From: Ephemerocybe angulata
Taxonomy: Eukaryota > Basidiomycota > Agaricomycetes > Agaricales > Psathyrellaceae
Length of the DNA: 64,000 nt
Direction of reading: 5' to 3'
Assembly: GCA_013368325.1 (NCBI GenBank)
Contig: JAACJK010000168.1
Span: forward strand, 124,001 to 188,000
The notes beneath the pieces are model-generated. The model was given only the letters and a program-made list of their open reading frames with translations. It ran no database searches and had not been told where the DNA came from. Of this stretch, positions 22,271 to 32,485 are shown piece after piece (the first letter of the stretch is position 1; each line of letters begins with the position of its first letter). The position numbers were made by a program, and so were the translations under genes.

Positions 22271-22774
22271 TTATACTTCCGTCGGATGGAATTCTGATGA
22301 ATCACTCTCCCGAGGTTCCTCCTCCCCCGCAGCTTCCCCCTGTATCCGCCACCTATATCCCTCCACAACCATGGACACTGACTGAATAGTAAAGTAAGAT
22401 GCGCTGAGCGTTGCAATGTTGACGATAAAATTTGCCAGAAGGGCGTTTATGTGGGCCGAAAATGGAAAGGATGGATAAAGATTGTGATTAGGCCGGCGGT
22501 GATAACATAGACTATCCTGTGTATATCAAAGGATGCGCAATATCTGGAATAGTTTACATTTGCGTATTCAGACTCACCACATGCATCTGCGCCTCCTGCC
22601 ACCCATCCCTAAAACCGATTGAGACACCCAAGGGGCAGTCTTGAGGTACAGAGGCGGAAGGAACGCTTCCACATGAGCCAATAGCAATTTACCTTGAGAG
22701 ATAGTAGAAATATTGCAGCCACCAATAAGGAATAAGCCCACGACTCCCAACGCTGTCGCCACAGTCGCGACCAT
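22271..22774 (-). CDS. Putative membrane protein, unresolved exon structure
   Basis: The minus-strand frame from 22774 begins with a hydrophobic segment (MVATVATALGVVGLFLIGG). It continues through a stretch that is open with or without removal of a possible intron and reaches a GTGAGT donor near 22575. After an ACACAG acceptor near 22515 one frame gives a second hydrophobic segment (IVYVITAGLITIFI). A different frame runs to the stop at 22271 and ends with an acidic tail (GEAAGEEEPRESDSSEF). At least two membrane segments and two introns are implied, but I could not fix a unique splice model. No family is assigned. Confidence 0.4.
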
Positions 22775-23199
22775 GAGTGGATTCCTCTTGCCATCTTCCT
22801 CGGATTATAATGAGCTACGAAAGCGAAACTCAGCGAAGCGAAGGGTATCATATGAAGTTTACTCTGCTTGGCCCACCTCTCCCAACTGCCACCATCAGTA
22901 TAAAGACCTCGACTGTATTATCGGCACCCCATTCCACAACCGACTGTATTGGTCTTTTCATATCCCACTCAAACAGCCACGGCGCACTCGAGCCCTCTCC
23001 CTCCAGTATGCAGAGCCAGTACGTACTGTGATGATGCCCGGTCAGCTTACGGAGACAGTACGAGGGTATTATGGAATGATAAGCTGAAGCTCAGGGAAGC
23101 GACTAGCCGTACGACTGAAGAATAGTCAAGCATATCACAAGGAAGGGGTGGAGATTAGATTAGATTAGATGGTGATGAGATCAGGTCGACACACTATTA

Positions 23200-23212
23200 C
23201 AGTGCTTTTCAT
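23200..23212 (+). repeat. Left terminal inverted repeat of the DNA transposon
   Basis: CAGTGCTTTTCAT, preceded by the TA target copy at 23198-23199. Confidence 0.85.
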
Positions 23213-23772
23213 AATTATGCGGAAAGTCAAGATTTTGTTCGAGGTGTTTGGCAATAGTTGTACCAGATGGGTAAGCCAAACAAAGTGGCTTAGAGTCGCG
23301 TCGCACCGTCGCAGGCTACTCGTTCGTTCATTCCTTGACACCTTACTCTGCCCCAATCTTATCATGCCAGCTGATAAACCTGCCTCCGAGCCCTCTGACT
23401 CTGAGACTGAGCAGCCAGATCCCTCTGTATCTGCCAAAGTCATTTTCTACACCCAGGCGAAGAGCAGCGGCAAGAAGAAAGGAAAGGTTACGAAAGAAAC
23501 CAGGTCCAAGGACTTTACATTCAAGTTTGAAGCTAATAAGAAGAACTACGTTGAACTTCTGGCTCTCATCCTCACCAAGCATCATGTTACCGGTCGCAAG
23601 GTCACTGAAAAAGCGGTCTATGAGATGAAAGTGCAGGTTCCCCCTGCCAAGTAACAGCATACAGTCGATTTTTTGCTCATCAATGCTAACGAGTCCTTTC
23701 CTTTGTTCCTCTACCTTGCAGTAAGGGAAACTCCTGCGATATTATCAACTTCTCTGAGTACGAGGACCTCGT

Positions 23773-24311
23773 TGTCGTGAACACCGGTCAGCCTACCTAT
23801 TTTCTCTTCTTTTCCTTTCATTTCTTCCTTTACTATTCATTCGTGCGCATTCCTGCACACTCTTGCACACCTTTGCACACCCTTGCACACCTTCACACTG
23901 CCTTCGCTCTTCTGAGCCTTCCCCTCACTTCATGCACAGCATGTTCGTGCTTCTTATTCTTGTGCACAGCACGTACACACCTTTGTTCTCAGGTGCACTG
24001 CCCGCGCGCTGCCTTTTAGTCATATCGACTCATATGGACTCTATTGTTCTTTGCATCATTCTATTGTTCTATTTTCGTTCGAGATCATCTGGACACATAT
24101 ATACTCGTAGCTACTCGTTCATTATTCCCCACTTGATCTCTTTGACTATACAGGTACATAGTCGCTTCGCTCCTATTCCCTGTATCCTATTTACCTTTGA
24201 CTATACAGCTCTTGTATCTGCATCGCTGCTCGTCGCTCGTCCGACCTCTGCTCCTCTGCTCTCTGCTCTCTGCTCGTCGCTCGTCCGACATCAGCCGGCG
24301 TCTTCGCCACA
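23773..24311 (+). repeat. 5' LTR of element B
   Basis: 539 bp, TG...CA ends. Followed by 12 bases of primer-binding region before element C begins at 24324. Confidence 0.95.
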
Positions 24312-24323
24312 TTAGATCAAGTC

Positions 24324-24873
24324 TGTGGCGAAGACGCCGGCTGATGTCGGACGAGCGACGAGCAGAGAGCAGAGAGCAGAGGAGCAGAGGTCGGACGAGC
24401 GACGAGCAGCGATGCAGATACAAGAGCTGTATAGTCAAAGGTAAATAGAATACAGGGAATAGGAGCGAAGCGACTATGTACCTGTATAGTCAAAGAGATC
24501 AAGTGGGGAATAATGAACGAGTAGCTACGAGTATATATGTGTCCAGATGATCTCGAACGAAAATAGAACAATAGAATGATCCAAAGAACAATAGAGTCCA
24601 TATGAGTCGATATGACTAAAAGGCAGCGCGCGGGCAGTGCGCCTGAGAACAAAGGTGCGAACAAGGTGTGAACGTGCTGTGCACGAGAATAAGAAGCATG
24701 AACGTGCTGTGCATGAAGTGAGGGGAAGGCTCAGAAGAGCGAAGGCAGTGTGAAGGTGTGCAAGGGTGTGCAAAGGTGTGCAAGAGTGTGCAGGAATGCG
24801 CACGAATGAATAGTAAAGGAAGAAATGAAAGGAAAAGAAGAGAAAATAGGTAGGCTGACCGGTGTTCACGACA
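24324..24873 (-). repeat. 3' LTR of element C
   Basis: 550-bp complete LTR in reverse orientation. Together with the adjacent LTR of B it forms a large head-to-head palindrome around 24312-24323. Confidence 0.95.
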
Positions 24874-24907
24874 TTACCCCCCTCCTAGAACTCATCGTCC
24901 TCGATGA

Positions 24908-27900
24908 CTATGGTCGGGGTGCCGTGGGGTGTCGAAGGTGGAACTCCGCGACGGCTTCAGCTGCGTTCCCAAGGTTGGCAAGGGGTTCCCAAGAGTTCTC
25001 GCTGTCGTTGTAGCCCTTCCAGCTGATGAGGTATTCGACCCAGCGCTTTCGTCCACGCTTGACCTCCCTACTGTCCAGCACGTCCTGAACTTCAAACTCT
25101 GTCCCGTCCTCGAGTTCAACAGGCTCTGGTGGGGGAGGTAGGATGCCGTTGGTGTCGTTCCCTTTCCAGGGACTAAGCTTGTCGACGTGGAAGACAGGAT
25201 GGAGGCGGGATAGAGACTGAGGGAGTGCGAGACGGTAGTCAAGGTCGCCGATCTTCTCAATGACCTTGTAGGGGCCGAGCTGGAAGTCCCCAAGCTTTCG
25301 AGTGGGCACCTTGATGTTGATGTTTTTGGCGCTGAGCCAGACGTAGTCGTCCACGGCGAAGGTGTGTGCTGTCCGTTTCCCAGCTTCAAAGGTCGTCTTC
25401 TGGCGGGCTTTCTCCATTCGTAAGGCTGCTTCAACATCCTTTCGGGTATCTAGGAGGTCCTGAATGCGCTCATCGACACCGCGGACGCCAGTGGTAGCGC
25501 CGATGGGAATGTTGAAGTGAGGGGAGTAGCCGTAGATGACCTCGAAGGGGGAGCGATTGTGAGCAGAGTGAATGCGTGAGTTGATGACGAACTCAGCCAT
25601 GGGGAGGTGTTGGTCCCAATCGTCTTGTCGTCGACTGACGTAGAAGCGAAGGTGCTTCTCGACCTCCTGGTTTGCACGCTCGGTCTGGCCATTGGCCTGA
25701 GGGTGGTATGCTGTTGTGAGGTTGGATCCAATCCCGAGACGTTGGAGGAGGGTGCGCATGACGTTGGAGGCGAACTGGGGCCCTCGGTCGCTGATGAAAC
25801 GAAGGGGCAAACCATGGAGGCGGAAGATCTCTCGGTAGTAGATGTCGACGACTCCTTCAGTCGAGATGGTGGAGGAACAGGGGAGTGCGTGGATCTGCTT
25901 GGTGAAGAAGTCGGTGAAGACTATGACTGCGTCGAAACCGTGGGCAGGTGGTAGCTGTGTGATGAGGTCAACTCCAACAGCCTCCCAAGGGCCTTCAGGG
26001 ACGTCCATGGGCTGGGTGAGGGCACGAGGGTGCTGGGCATGCTTGCGTCGAGCACAGAGATCGCAGCCTTCGACGTACTTCTTCACAAAAGCGCGCATCG
26101 TGGGCCACCAGTACAACCGCTCGACCCGTTCGAGGGTTGCATGGTTCCCGGGATGGCCTGAAGTGGGGTCATCGTGGCACTGCTTCACCACCTCTCGCCG
26201 GAGCTCATCGTCTGCTGGGACGTATACCTTGCCTCTGAACCGTACTAACCCGTTCTCCTCTGTCCACTCTGTCAAACCGTTGACGAGTTTCTGGGGTCCA
26301 AACTTGCGCAGTTTCTCTAGCCCTCCCAAGACCACAGATTCACGTGCACTCGCACGACGAATTCGGTCTTCTAGGGGGTTGGTGAACTGGGAAGCGGCTG
26401 CGAGTTTGGCGAAGTGTTCAGGGCGGAGGACAGTGCGCTGGGTGTTGTCGTCAGAGTCTGAGACGTGATGGTGGGGCATGCGCGAGAGGGGGTCAGCTTG
26501 GGTGTTAGCGGCACCTGGGCGGTGTTCAAGACGGAAGTCGAAGCGAGAGAGGTACAGAGCCCATCTCGCCTGTCGTCGTGCCAGATCTTGGGCAGTGCGC
26601 CAGTACTTCAGGTTAGCATGATCGGTTACGATCCCGAAGGTGTCAGGGAGACCTTCCAGGAACGGGCGCCAATCCTTGAGGGCTTCGATGATGGCTAGCA
26701 TCTCTCGGTCGTAGATCTCGTAGTTCCGCTGAGCTGGGTCCATAGATGCTGATCGGAAGGCGACAGGATGCCAGGCGCCATCAGCGGCTTGCTGAAGAAG
26801 GGCACCTCCGGTGGCAAAGCCAGAGGCGTCGACTTCGATGCGAGTAGGGCGGTCAGGATCCCAGAGGGCGAGGACAGGGGCCGAGATGAAGGCGTCACGG
26901 AGGGTTTCGAAAGCTTGCTGACGCTCATCAGTCCATTCGAACAGGGTGTTCTTCTTGGTGAGGTCATGGAGGGGGCGGGCGACCTTGGAGAAGTCCTTGA
27001 TGAAGCGGCGGTAGAAGTTGGCAAAGCCCAGGAATCCTCGGACTTCGCGGACGTTGCACGGTACGGGCCAGCCACGGACGGCTTGGACCTTGGCAGGGTC
27101 CATGCTCACCTCTCCCTCTCGGATAACCATGCCCAGATACTCGATCTCCTCCTTCTCGAACTCACACTTCTCAGGACGTAGGTAGAGGTCGTGCTGTCGC
27201 AGGCGACGAAGGACTTCGTGGGTGATGCGGCGGTGTTCTTCCAGGTCCATGGTGAAGATGAGGATGTCGTCGAGGTAGACCGCCACTTTGCCAGAGGCGA
27301 CCAGATCTGAGAAGATCGAGTTCATGAGGCCCTGGAACGTGGCAGGTGAGTTGGTTAGACCGAAAAACATGACTTTGGGTTCGAAGAGGCCTCGGCTAGT
27401 AGCGAACGCAGCTTTCCATTCATCTCCCTCCTTTATGCGGACGTTGTTGTATCCCCAGCGGACGTCAAACTTGGTGAAGTACTTGGCACCTCGGAGACGG
27501 CTGATGATATCGGCGACGAGAGGGAGCGGGTAGCGGTTCTTGATGGTGTACTCGTTGAGACGGCGATAGTCCTGGATGAAGCGGAGTGTTCCGTCCTTCT
27601 TCTTGATGAAGAAGACCGGGGAGGAGATGGGCGACTTAGAGGGCTGGATGTATCCTTTGGCAAGATTATCCTGGAGGAACGTATCGAGTACGGCTTGTTC
27701 GTCTAGGGACATGGGGTAGATCTTGGTGCGGATGTTGGCTGGGGCACCAGGTGTGAGCTCGATGGCGTGATCCCAGTCCTTGTGGCTTGGCAGGCGAGTA
27801 GACTCTTGTTCAGAAAAGACGGCAGCGTGTTCTCGGTAGTGGGCAGGGATGATCTCATCGAGGGTTCTCTCCGGTTTACCTTTCTTCGCGTCCTCAGCGA

Positions 27901-28828
27901 TCTTCTGGGAGTACGTGAAGCCAGCTGAACACCACAGTTCCTCATCCGTGCGCTCGATGATACCGGCTCGAAGCCAGCGGCGTCGAGTAGTTCGGTTAGC
28001 ACGGATTCGGCAGAAGGGGGTTTCGGGCTTCTCTTCCACAGGAGGGGGCGACGACGGTGGGGCAGGTTCAGGAGTTGGAGAGTTGGGGAGCGTGGGCCAA
28101 GAGGCATAGATCTCTTCCAGAATCGCTCCATCAGAGGGTTCCCCTAAGTCCAAACACGGATGTCTTTCCTCCGGCACCTCCTCTACCGAGGCGCGGGGAT
28201 GACGGCGTGAGGGTAGGAGCTCTGGAACGAATGCGATGGGGTCTGGGGGTGCGCTCGAGGCATAGATCTCTTCCAGGACAGATCCGTTGGACGGTTCCCC
28301 CAGAGCGTAGCTCGGGTTCGGGTCCTCTGGAACGTCCTCGATGGTGGCTCGGGGGTTGATGCGCACAACACCCTTTGTCCAGTCAATCTCTGGGTTAACC
28401 TGGCGAAGCCAGGGGAGCCCCAGGATGATGTTCTCGCCTCCTAGGTCGGTGACAAGAAAGTCCGTCCAGCAGTTGTGGGGTCCAACCGTGAGGTGAAGAC
28501 GCGCGAAGTGGGTGATGTCCCCGGCGGTGTTTGGGGAGCCATCAATGTTGCGAAGGAGGATGGGGTGATGGAGCGGGAAGGTTGTGATGTGATGCTTTAG
28601 GACAAAGGGGTGGTCAAGAAAGAGGGCGGTCGCCCCACAATCTATCATGGCTGCTGAGCTAGTGCTCCTGTTGCGACCTCTCAACGTCGTTCGTACTCGG
28701 AAATGGTCTGAAGTGGGATCGATTTCACGAATAGAACTAATAGTACATGATGAGATGGAGTCGTAGGAGGAGGTGGAACACATAGCGATGGGTACGCGTG
28801 CGGCAGCACGGACGGGCACCCGCTTCAA
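24908..28828 (-). CDS. pol: Pol polyprotein, element C (intact frame)
   Basis: 1306 residues in one frame, entered from gag by a -1 shift. Aspartic protease motif IDCGATALF near residue 63, RT with FIKKKDGTLRF and YLDD (518-521), RNase H, integrase zinc domain and D954/D1014/E1050, then a C-terminal chromodomain ([24 protein letters not shown]) expected to read histone marks and steer integration. All catalytic motifs seen in the family are present, which makes this the only complete pol among the three gypsy copies. Lacking a functional 5' LTR, it could be expressed only from another promoter. Confidence 0.95.
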   Translation of the reverse strand: MKRVPVRAAARVPIAMCSTSSYDSISSCTISSIREIDPTSDHFRVRTTLRGRNRSTSSAAMIDCGATALFLDHPFVLKHHITTFPLHHPILLRNIDGSPNTAGDITHFARLHLTVGPHNCWTDFLVTDLGGENIILGLPWLRQVNPEIDWTKGVVRINPRATIEDVPEDPNPSYALGEPSNGSVLEEIYASSAPPDPIAFVPELLPSRRHPRASVEEVPEERHPCLDLGEPSDGAILEEIYASWPTLPNSPTPEPAPPSSPPPVEEKPETPFCRIRANRTTRRRWLRAGIIERTDEELWCSAGFTYSQKIAEDAKKGKPERTLDEIIPAHYREHAAVFSEQESTRLPSHKDWDHAIELTPGAPANIRTKIYPMSLDEQAVLDTFLQDNLAKGYIQPSKSPISSPVFFIKKKDGTLRFIQDYRRLNEYTIKNRYPLPLVADIISRLRGAKYFTKFDVRWGYNNVRIKEGDEWKAAFATSRGLFEPKVMFFGLTNSPATFQGLMNSIFSDLVASGKVAVYLDDILIFTMDLEEHRRITHEVLRRLRQHDLYLRPEKCEFEKEEIEYLGMVIREGEVSMDPAKVQAVRGWPVPCNVREVRGFLGFANFYRRFIKDFSKVARPLHDLTKKNTLFEWTDERQQAFETLRDAFISAPVLALWDPDRPTRIEVDASGFATGGALLQQAADGAWHPVAFRSASMDPAQRNYEIYDREMLAIIEALKDWRPFLEGLPDTFGIVTDHANLKYWRTAQDLARRQARWALYLSRFDFRLEHRPGAANTQADPLSRMPHHHVSDSDDNTQRTVLRPEHFAKLAAASQFTNPLEDRIRRASARESVVLGGLEKLRKFGPQKLVNGLTEWTEENGLVRFRGKVYVPADDELRREVVKQCHDDPTSGHPGNHATLERVERLYWWPTMRAFVKKYVEGCDLCARRKHAQHPRALTQPMDVPEGPWEAVGVDLITQLPPAHGFDAVIVFTDFFTKQIHALPCSSTISTEGVVDIYYREIFRLHGLPLRFISDRGPQFASNVMRTLLQRLGIGSNLTTAYHPQANGQTERANQEVEKHLRFYVSRRQDDWDQHLPMAEFVINSRIHSAHNRSPFEVIYGYSPHFNIPIGATTGVRGVDERIQDLLDTRKDVEAALRMEKARQKTTFEAGKRTAHTFAVDDYVWLSAKNINIKVPTRKLGDFQLGPYKVIEKIGDLDYRLALPQSLSRLHPVFHVDKLSPWKGNDTNGILPPPPEPVELEDGTEFEVQDVLDSREVKRGRKRWVEYLISWKGYNDSENSWEPLANLGNAAEAVAEFHLRHPTAPRP

Positions 28829-30108
28829 AAACCCGGCTTGTCGTTGGCGAGGAGCCCAAAGAGACGGTTCTGCTCGGCGAGGGCAGCCTCTAGGCGTGCA
28901 AACCTAGGGTCCTCGGGCGTCGTCGAAGGGGCAGGGGATGAGACGCTGGGGGCAGAGGTCTCGCCTGGGAAGAGGGTGAAGGGGGTATCGCTGGTCGTGG
29001 CAGCTGCCTTCTGGGAGCGTCGGGCTCCTCGGCCTTTCTCGTTGCCTAGGTACTTGTCCTGGCAGACGGCCTCGATGTGCCCGATGCGGGCGCAGTATCC
29101 ACACTTGGTGGCCTCGTGTCCTCCTGCTGACTTCAGGTGGGCCTTGGAGCCACACCCGTAGCAGCGACCTCGCATGAGCTTGGTGAAGTCTTCGCGGGTG
29201 CGAGCCGTCGAGCTTCGACTAGCATCGACATCCATGGCGTAGGGGTCGCGAGCGGCAGTGGGAGGGGAGTAGGCAGTGGAACCCTTGGTACGAGGGCCTT
29301 CTGCCATGCTGTCGCGCATGTGGAAGTCAACCTTGACGGCGAGCTGGACAAGCTCCTCGAAGGTGGCGGGTGCTTTGGCGAAGGAGGCCATGGTCAACCA
29401 GGCACGGGCGTCCTTGGAGAGGCCCTGCTTGAAGCGATGGCCAAGGTCCGACTCGGAGTAGTCCGTGCGTCCGGAGACCTCCTGGAAGCGCGCTGCGTAC
29501 TGCGCCACCGTCTTGTTGCCCTGGGTGATGGACTCGAGTTCCCTCTGGGCTTCGGCGTTGTCGTCCGAGGCCATGAAGCGGGCCTTGAAGGCCTTGACGA
29601 ACTCGTCCCACGATCCGCTGAAGGGGAAAGGGGTGACGGGGACAGCGGTCTGGCTGGATGCGGTAGCGGCTGCAGCGGCAGCTTGGGTGGTAGCATGGGC
29701 CTCGATGTCTTGGAGGTAGCGGACGGCCCATATCGCGGCTTCCCCCTGCAGGAGCGAGAGGGCATGGATGATCCACTGCTCGGGAGCGATCTCGTGGAAG
29801 CCGGTGGTAGTGTTGAGCTTGTTGAGGGGAGCTTCCTTCGATCGGGCCCACATGGTGTAGTACTGGAGGAATCGCCGGGCGTCAGCGGAACCTCCCTTGA
29901 AAGGCTCCGGGCGAGCCATACTGGAACCGGTGGACACGTTGACAGCCCCAACCTGGGTGGTGGAGTGGACAGGAGGAGGCGCAGGTGCAGGGGCAGTCTG
30001 GGTTGCTTGGGTTTGAGCTGCGGCCAGTTCGGTCAGCTGCTCGTTGGTCTTCGTCTGGGCTTCTATGAGCCTCGTGAAGAGGGCTTCGAGACGCGCGTTG
30101 TCAGACAT
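28825..30108 (-). CDS. gag: Gag polyprotein, element C
   Basis: Start ATG at 30108; 427 residues. Same capsid domain and CCHC knuckle (CGYCARIGHIEAVC) as element A. It ends at the GGGTTTT frameshift site. The frame remains open upstream through the leader into the truncated LTR, so a chimeric N-terminal extension could be read from transcripts started in the flank. Confidence 0.95.
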   Translation of the reverse strand: MSDNARLEALFTRLIEAQTKTNEQLTELAAAQTQATQTAPAPAPPPVHSTTQVGAVNVSTGSSMARPEPFKGGSADARRFLQYYTMWARSKEAPLNKLNTTTGFHEIAPEQWIIHALSLLQGEAAIWAVRYLQDIEAHATTQAAAAAATASSQTAVPVTPFPFSGSWDEFVKAFKARFMASDDNAEAQRELESITQGNKTVAQYAARFQEVSGRTDYSESDLGHRFKQGLSKDARAWLTMASFAKAPATFEELVQLAVKVDFHMRDSMAEGPRTKGSTAYSPPTAARDPYAMDVDASRSSTARTREDFTKLMRGRCYGCGSKAHLKSAGGHEATKCGYCARIGHIEAVCQDKYLGNEKGRGARRSQKAAATTSDTPFTLFPGETSAPSVSSPAPSTTPEDPRFARLEAALAEQNRLFGLLANDKPGF

Positions 30109-30532
30109 GGTAGGAGGTGGACTTGGGTAGTCAGGGAGCTTTGGAGAGTACGGCGGCGGTGGTGATGATGGGGGTGGGACGCGACTAGGCGGGCTGGTAG
30201 GGTGCAGGTACTGTGGGACTAGTGGTAGGACTAGTTCTCCACGAAGGCCAGAGAGGTAGAAGCCTGGGATAGAATCCTGGGTTTCCTTAGCGTGGGGGCA
30301 GGGTTGTTCTGTGCAGTCGGTGTAGACAGTTAAGCCGTTCCGGTCGATGTACCAGTAGACTGAGGACCAGACTGGATCAGTGGTGGATCGGAGGTAGGCG
30401 GAGTCGATCTGTAGGCCGTGAAGGTACGGTGCACAGCTGTCCGGTTGAGAGCCGTCAGAGGTTGCAGGTGAGGGGGAACGGGTGGGCGCGATGGTGCCGG
30501 CTAGCAGGGGCTGCGAGGACGATGAACGTCGG

Positions 30533-30761
30533 AGAACAAAGGTGCGAACAAGGTGTGAACGTGCTGTGCACGAGAATAAGAAGCATGAACGTGCTGTGCA
30601 TGAAGTGAGGGGAAGGCTCAGAAGAGCGAAGGCAGTGTGAAGGTGTGCAAGGGTGTGCAAAGGTGTGCAAGAGTGTGCAGGAATGCGCACGAATGAATAG
30701 TAAAGGAAGAAATGAAAGGAAAAGAAGAGAAAATAGGTAGGCTGACCGGTGTTCACGACAA
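30533..30761 (-). repeat. Truncated 5' LTR of element C
   Basis: 229 bp of U3 only. The rest of the LTR, the primer-binding site and the first leader bases are missing at the 30532/30533 junction. The outer end TGTCGTGAAC is intact (reverse complement at 30752-30761). Confidence 0.9.
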
Positions 30762-31204
30762 AGTCCTCCCAACTGCGCCGACGTTCATCGTCCTCGCAGC
30801 CCCTGCTAGCCGGCACCATCGCGCCCACCCGTTCCCCCTCACCTGCAACCTCTGACGGCTCTCAACCGGACAGCTGTGCACCGTACCTTCACGGCCTACA
30901 GATCGACTCCGCCTACCTCCGATCCACCACTGATCCAGTCTGGTCCTCAGTCTACTGGTACATCGACCGGAACGGCTTAACTGTCTACACCGACTGCACA
31001 GAACAACCCTGCCCCCACGCTAAGGAAACCCAGGATTCTATCCCAGGCTTCTACCTCTCTGGCCTTCGTGGAGAACTAGTCCTACCACTAGTCCCTCAGT
31101 ATCTACGCCCCAGCCAGCCCAGTCGCATCCCGCTCCCTGCGTCACCACCGCCGCCGTACTCCCCAAAGCTCCCTGACTACCCAAGTCCACCTCCTGCCAT
31201 ATCC

Positions 31205-32485
31205 ATGTCTGACGCCCGACTCGAAGCCCTCTTCACCAAGGTGTTAGAGGCCCAGAAGAAGGCCAATGAACAGCTGGAAGCGCTCGCTGCCGCGCAGCTC
31301 AAAGCTGCCCAAGCGCAAGCTGCAGCGGCACCTGCTCCAGTCTCCAACACCACTCAGGTTGGGGCTGTCAACGTGTCCACCGGTTCCAGTATGGCTCGCC
31401 CGGAGCCTTTCAAGGGAGGTTCCGCCGACGCCCGGCGATTCCTCCAGTACTACACCATGTGGGCCCGATCGAAGGAAGCTCCACTCAACAAGCTCAACAC
31501 TACCACCGGCTTCCACGAGATCGCTCCCGAGCAGTGGATCATCCATGCCCTCTCGCTCCTGCAGGGGGAAGCTGCGATATGGGCCGTCCGCTACCTCCAA
31601 GACATCGAGGCCCATGCCACCACCCAAGCCGCCGCTGCAGCCGCTACCGCAGCCAACCAGACCGCTGTCCCCGTCACCCCTTTCCCCTTCAGCGGATCGT
31701 GGGACGAGTTCGTCAAGGCCTTCAAGGCCCGCTTCATGGCCTCGGACGACAACGCCGAAGCCCAGAGGGAACTCGAGTCCATCACCCAGGGCAACAAGAC
31801 GGTTGCGCAGTACGCAGCGCGCTTCCAGGAGGTCTCCGGACGCACGGACTACTCCGAGTCGGACCTCGGCCATCGCTTCAAGCAGGGCCTCTCCAAGGAT
31901 GCCCGTGCCTGGTTGACCATGGCCTCCTTCGCCAAAGCACCCGCCACCTTCGAGGAGCTTGTCCAGCTCGCTGTCAAGGTCGACTTCCACATGCGCGACA
32001 GCATGGCGGAAGGCCCTCGTACCAAGGGCTCCACTGCCTACTCCCCTCCCACTGCTGCTCGCGACCCCTACACCATGGATGTCGACGCTAGTCGAAGCTC
32101 GACGGCTCGCACCCGCGAAGACTTCACCAAGCTCATGCGAGGTCGCTGCTACGGGTGCGGCTCCAAGGCCCACCTGAAGTCAGCAGGAGGCCACGAGGCC
32201 ACCAAGTGTGGATACTGCGCCCGCATCGGGCACATCGAGGCCGTCTGCCAGGACAAGTACCTAGGCAATGAGAAAGGCCGAGGAGCTCGACGCTCCCAGA
32301 AGGCAGCTGCCACGACCAGCGACACCCCCTTCACCCTCTTCCCAGGCGAGACCTCTGCCCCCAACGTCTCGTCCCCTGCCCCTTCGACGATGCCCGAGGA
32401 CCCTAGGTTTGCACGCCTGGAGGCTGCCCTCGCTGAGCAGAACCGTCTCTTTGGGCTCCTCGCCAACGACAAACCGGGTTTTTGA
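31205..32485 (+). CDS. gag: Gag polyprotein, element B
   Basis: 426 residues from the ATG at 31205. The coiled N-terminal helix (EALFTKVLEAQKKANEQLEA) differs from A and C. The capsid domain and zinc knuckle are near identical. It ends in the same GGT TTT TGA context for a -1 shift. Upstream leader frame 30766-31204 is open and in phase. Confidence 0.95.
   Translation: MSDARLEALFTKVLEAQKKANEQLEALAAAQLKAAQAQAAAAPAPVSNTTQVGAVNVSTGSSMARPEPFKGGSADARRFLQYYTMWARSKEAPLNKLNTTTGFHEIAPEQWIIHALSLLQGEAAIWAVRYLQDIEAHATTQAAAAAATAANQTAVPVTPFPFSGSWDEFVKAFKARFMASDDNAEAQRELESITQGNKTVAQYAARFQEVSGRTDYSESDLGHRFKQGLSKDARAWLTMASFAKAPATFEELVQLAVKVDFHMRDSMAEGPRTKGSTAYSPPTAARDPYTMDVDASRSSTARTREDFTKLMRGRCYGCGSKAHLKSAGGHEATKCGYCARIGHIEAVCQDKYLGNEKGRGARRSQKAAATTSDTPFTLFPGETSAPNVSSPAPSTMPEDPRFARLEAALAEQNRLFGLLANDKPGF

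Larger units (their letters stand above)
24324..30761 (-). mobile_element. Ty3/gypsy chromovirus, element C, nested in B
   Basis: Opposite orientation to B. Complete 3' LTR at 24324-24873 (550 bp), internal region 24874-30532 and a truncated 5' LTR at 30533-30761. Target duplication AAGTC at 24319-24323 and 30762-30766 proves a simple nested insertion into B's leader. gag and the 1306-residue pol are both open. A deletion joins the middle of the 5' LTR U3 directly to leader sequence, removing TATA, R, U5 and the primer-binding site. Confidence 0.95.

Noticed and set aside
23773..24873. Head-to-head LTR palindrome, at first sight an aberrant reverse-transcription or two-LTR product
   Set aside because: The 5-bp AAGTC duplication on both sides of element C shows a plain nested insertion into the leader of element B.
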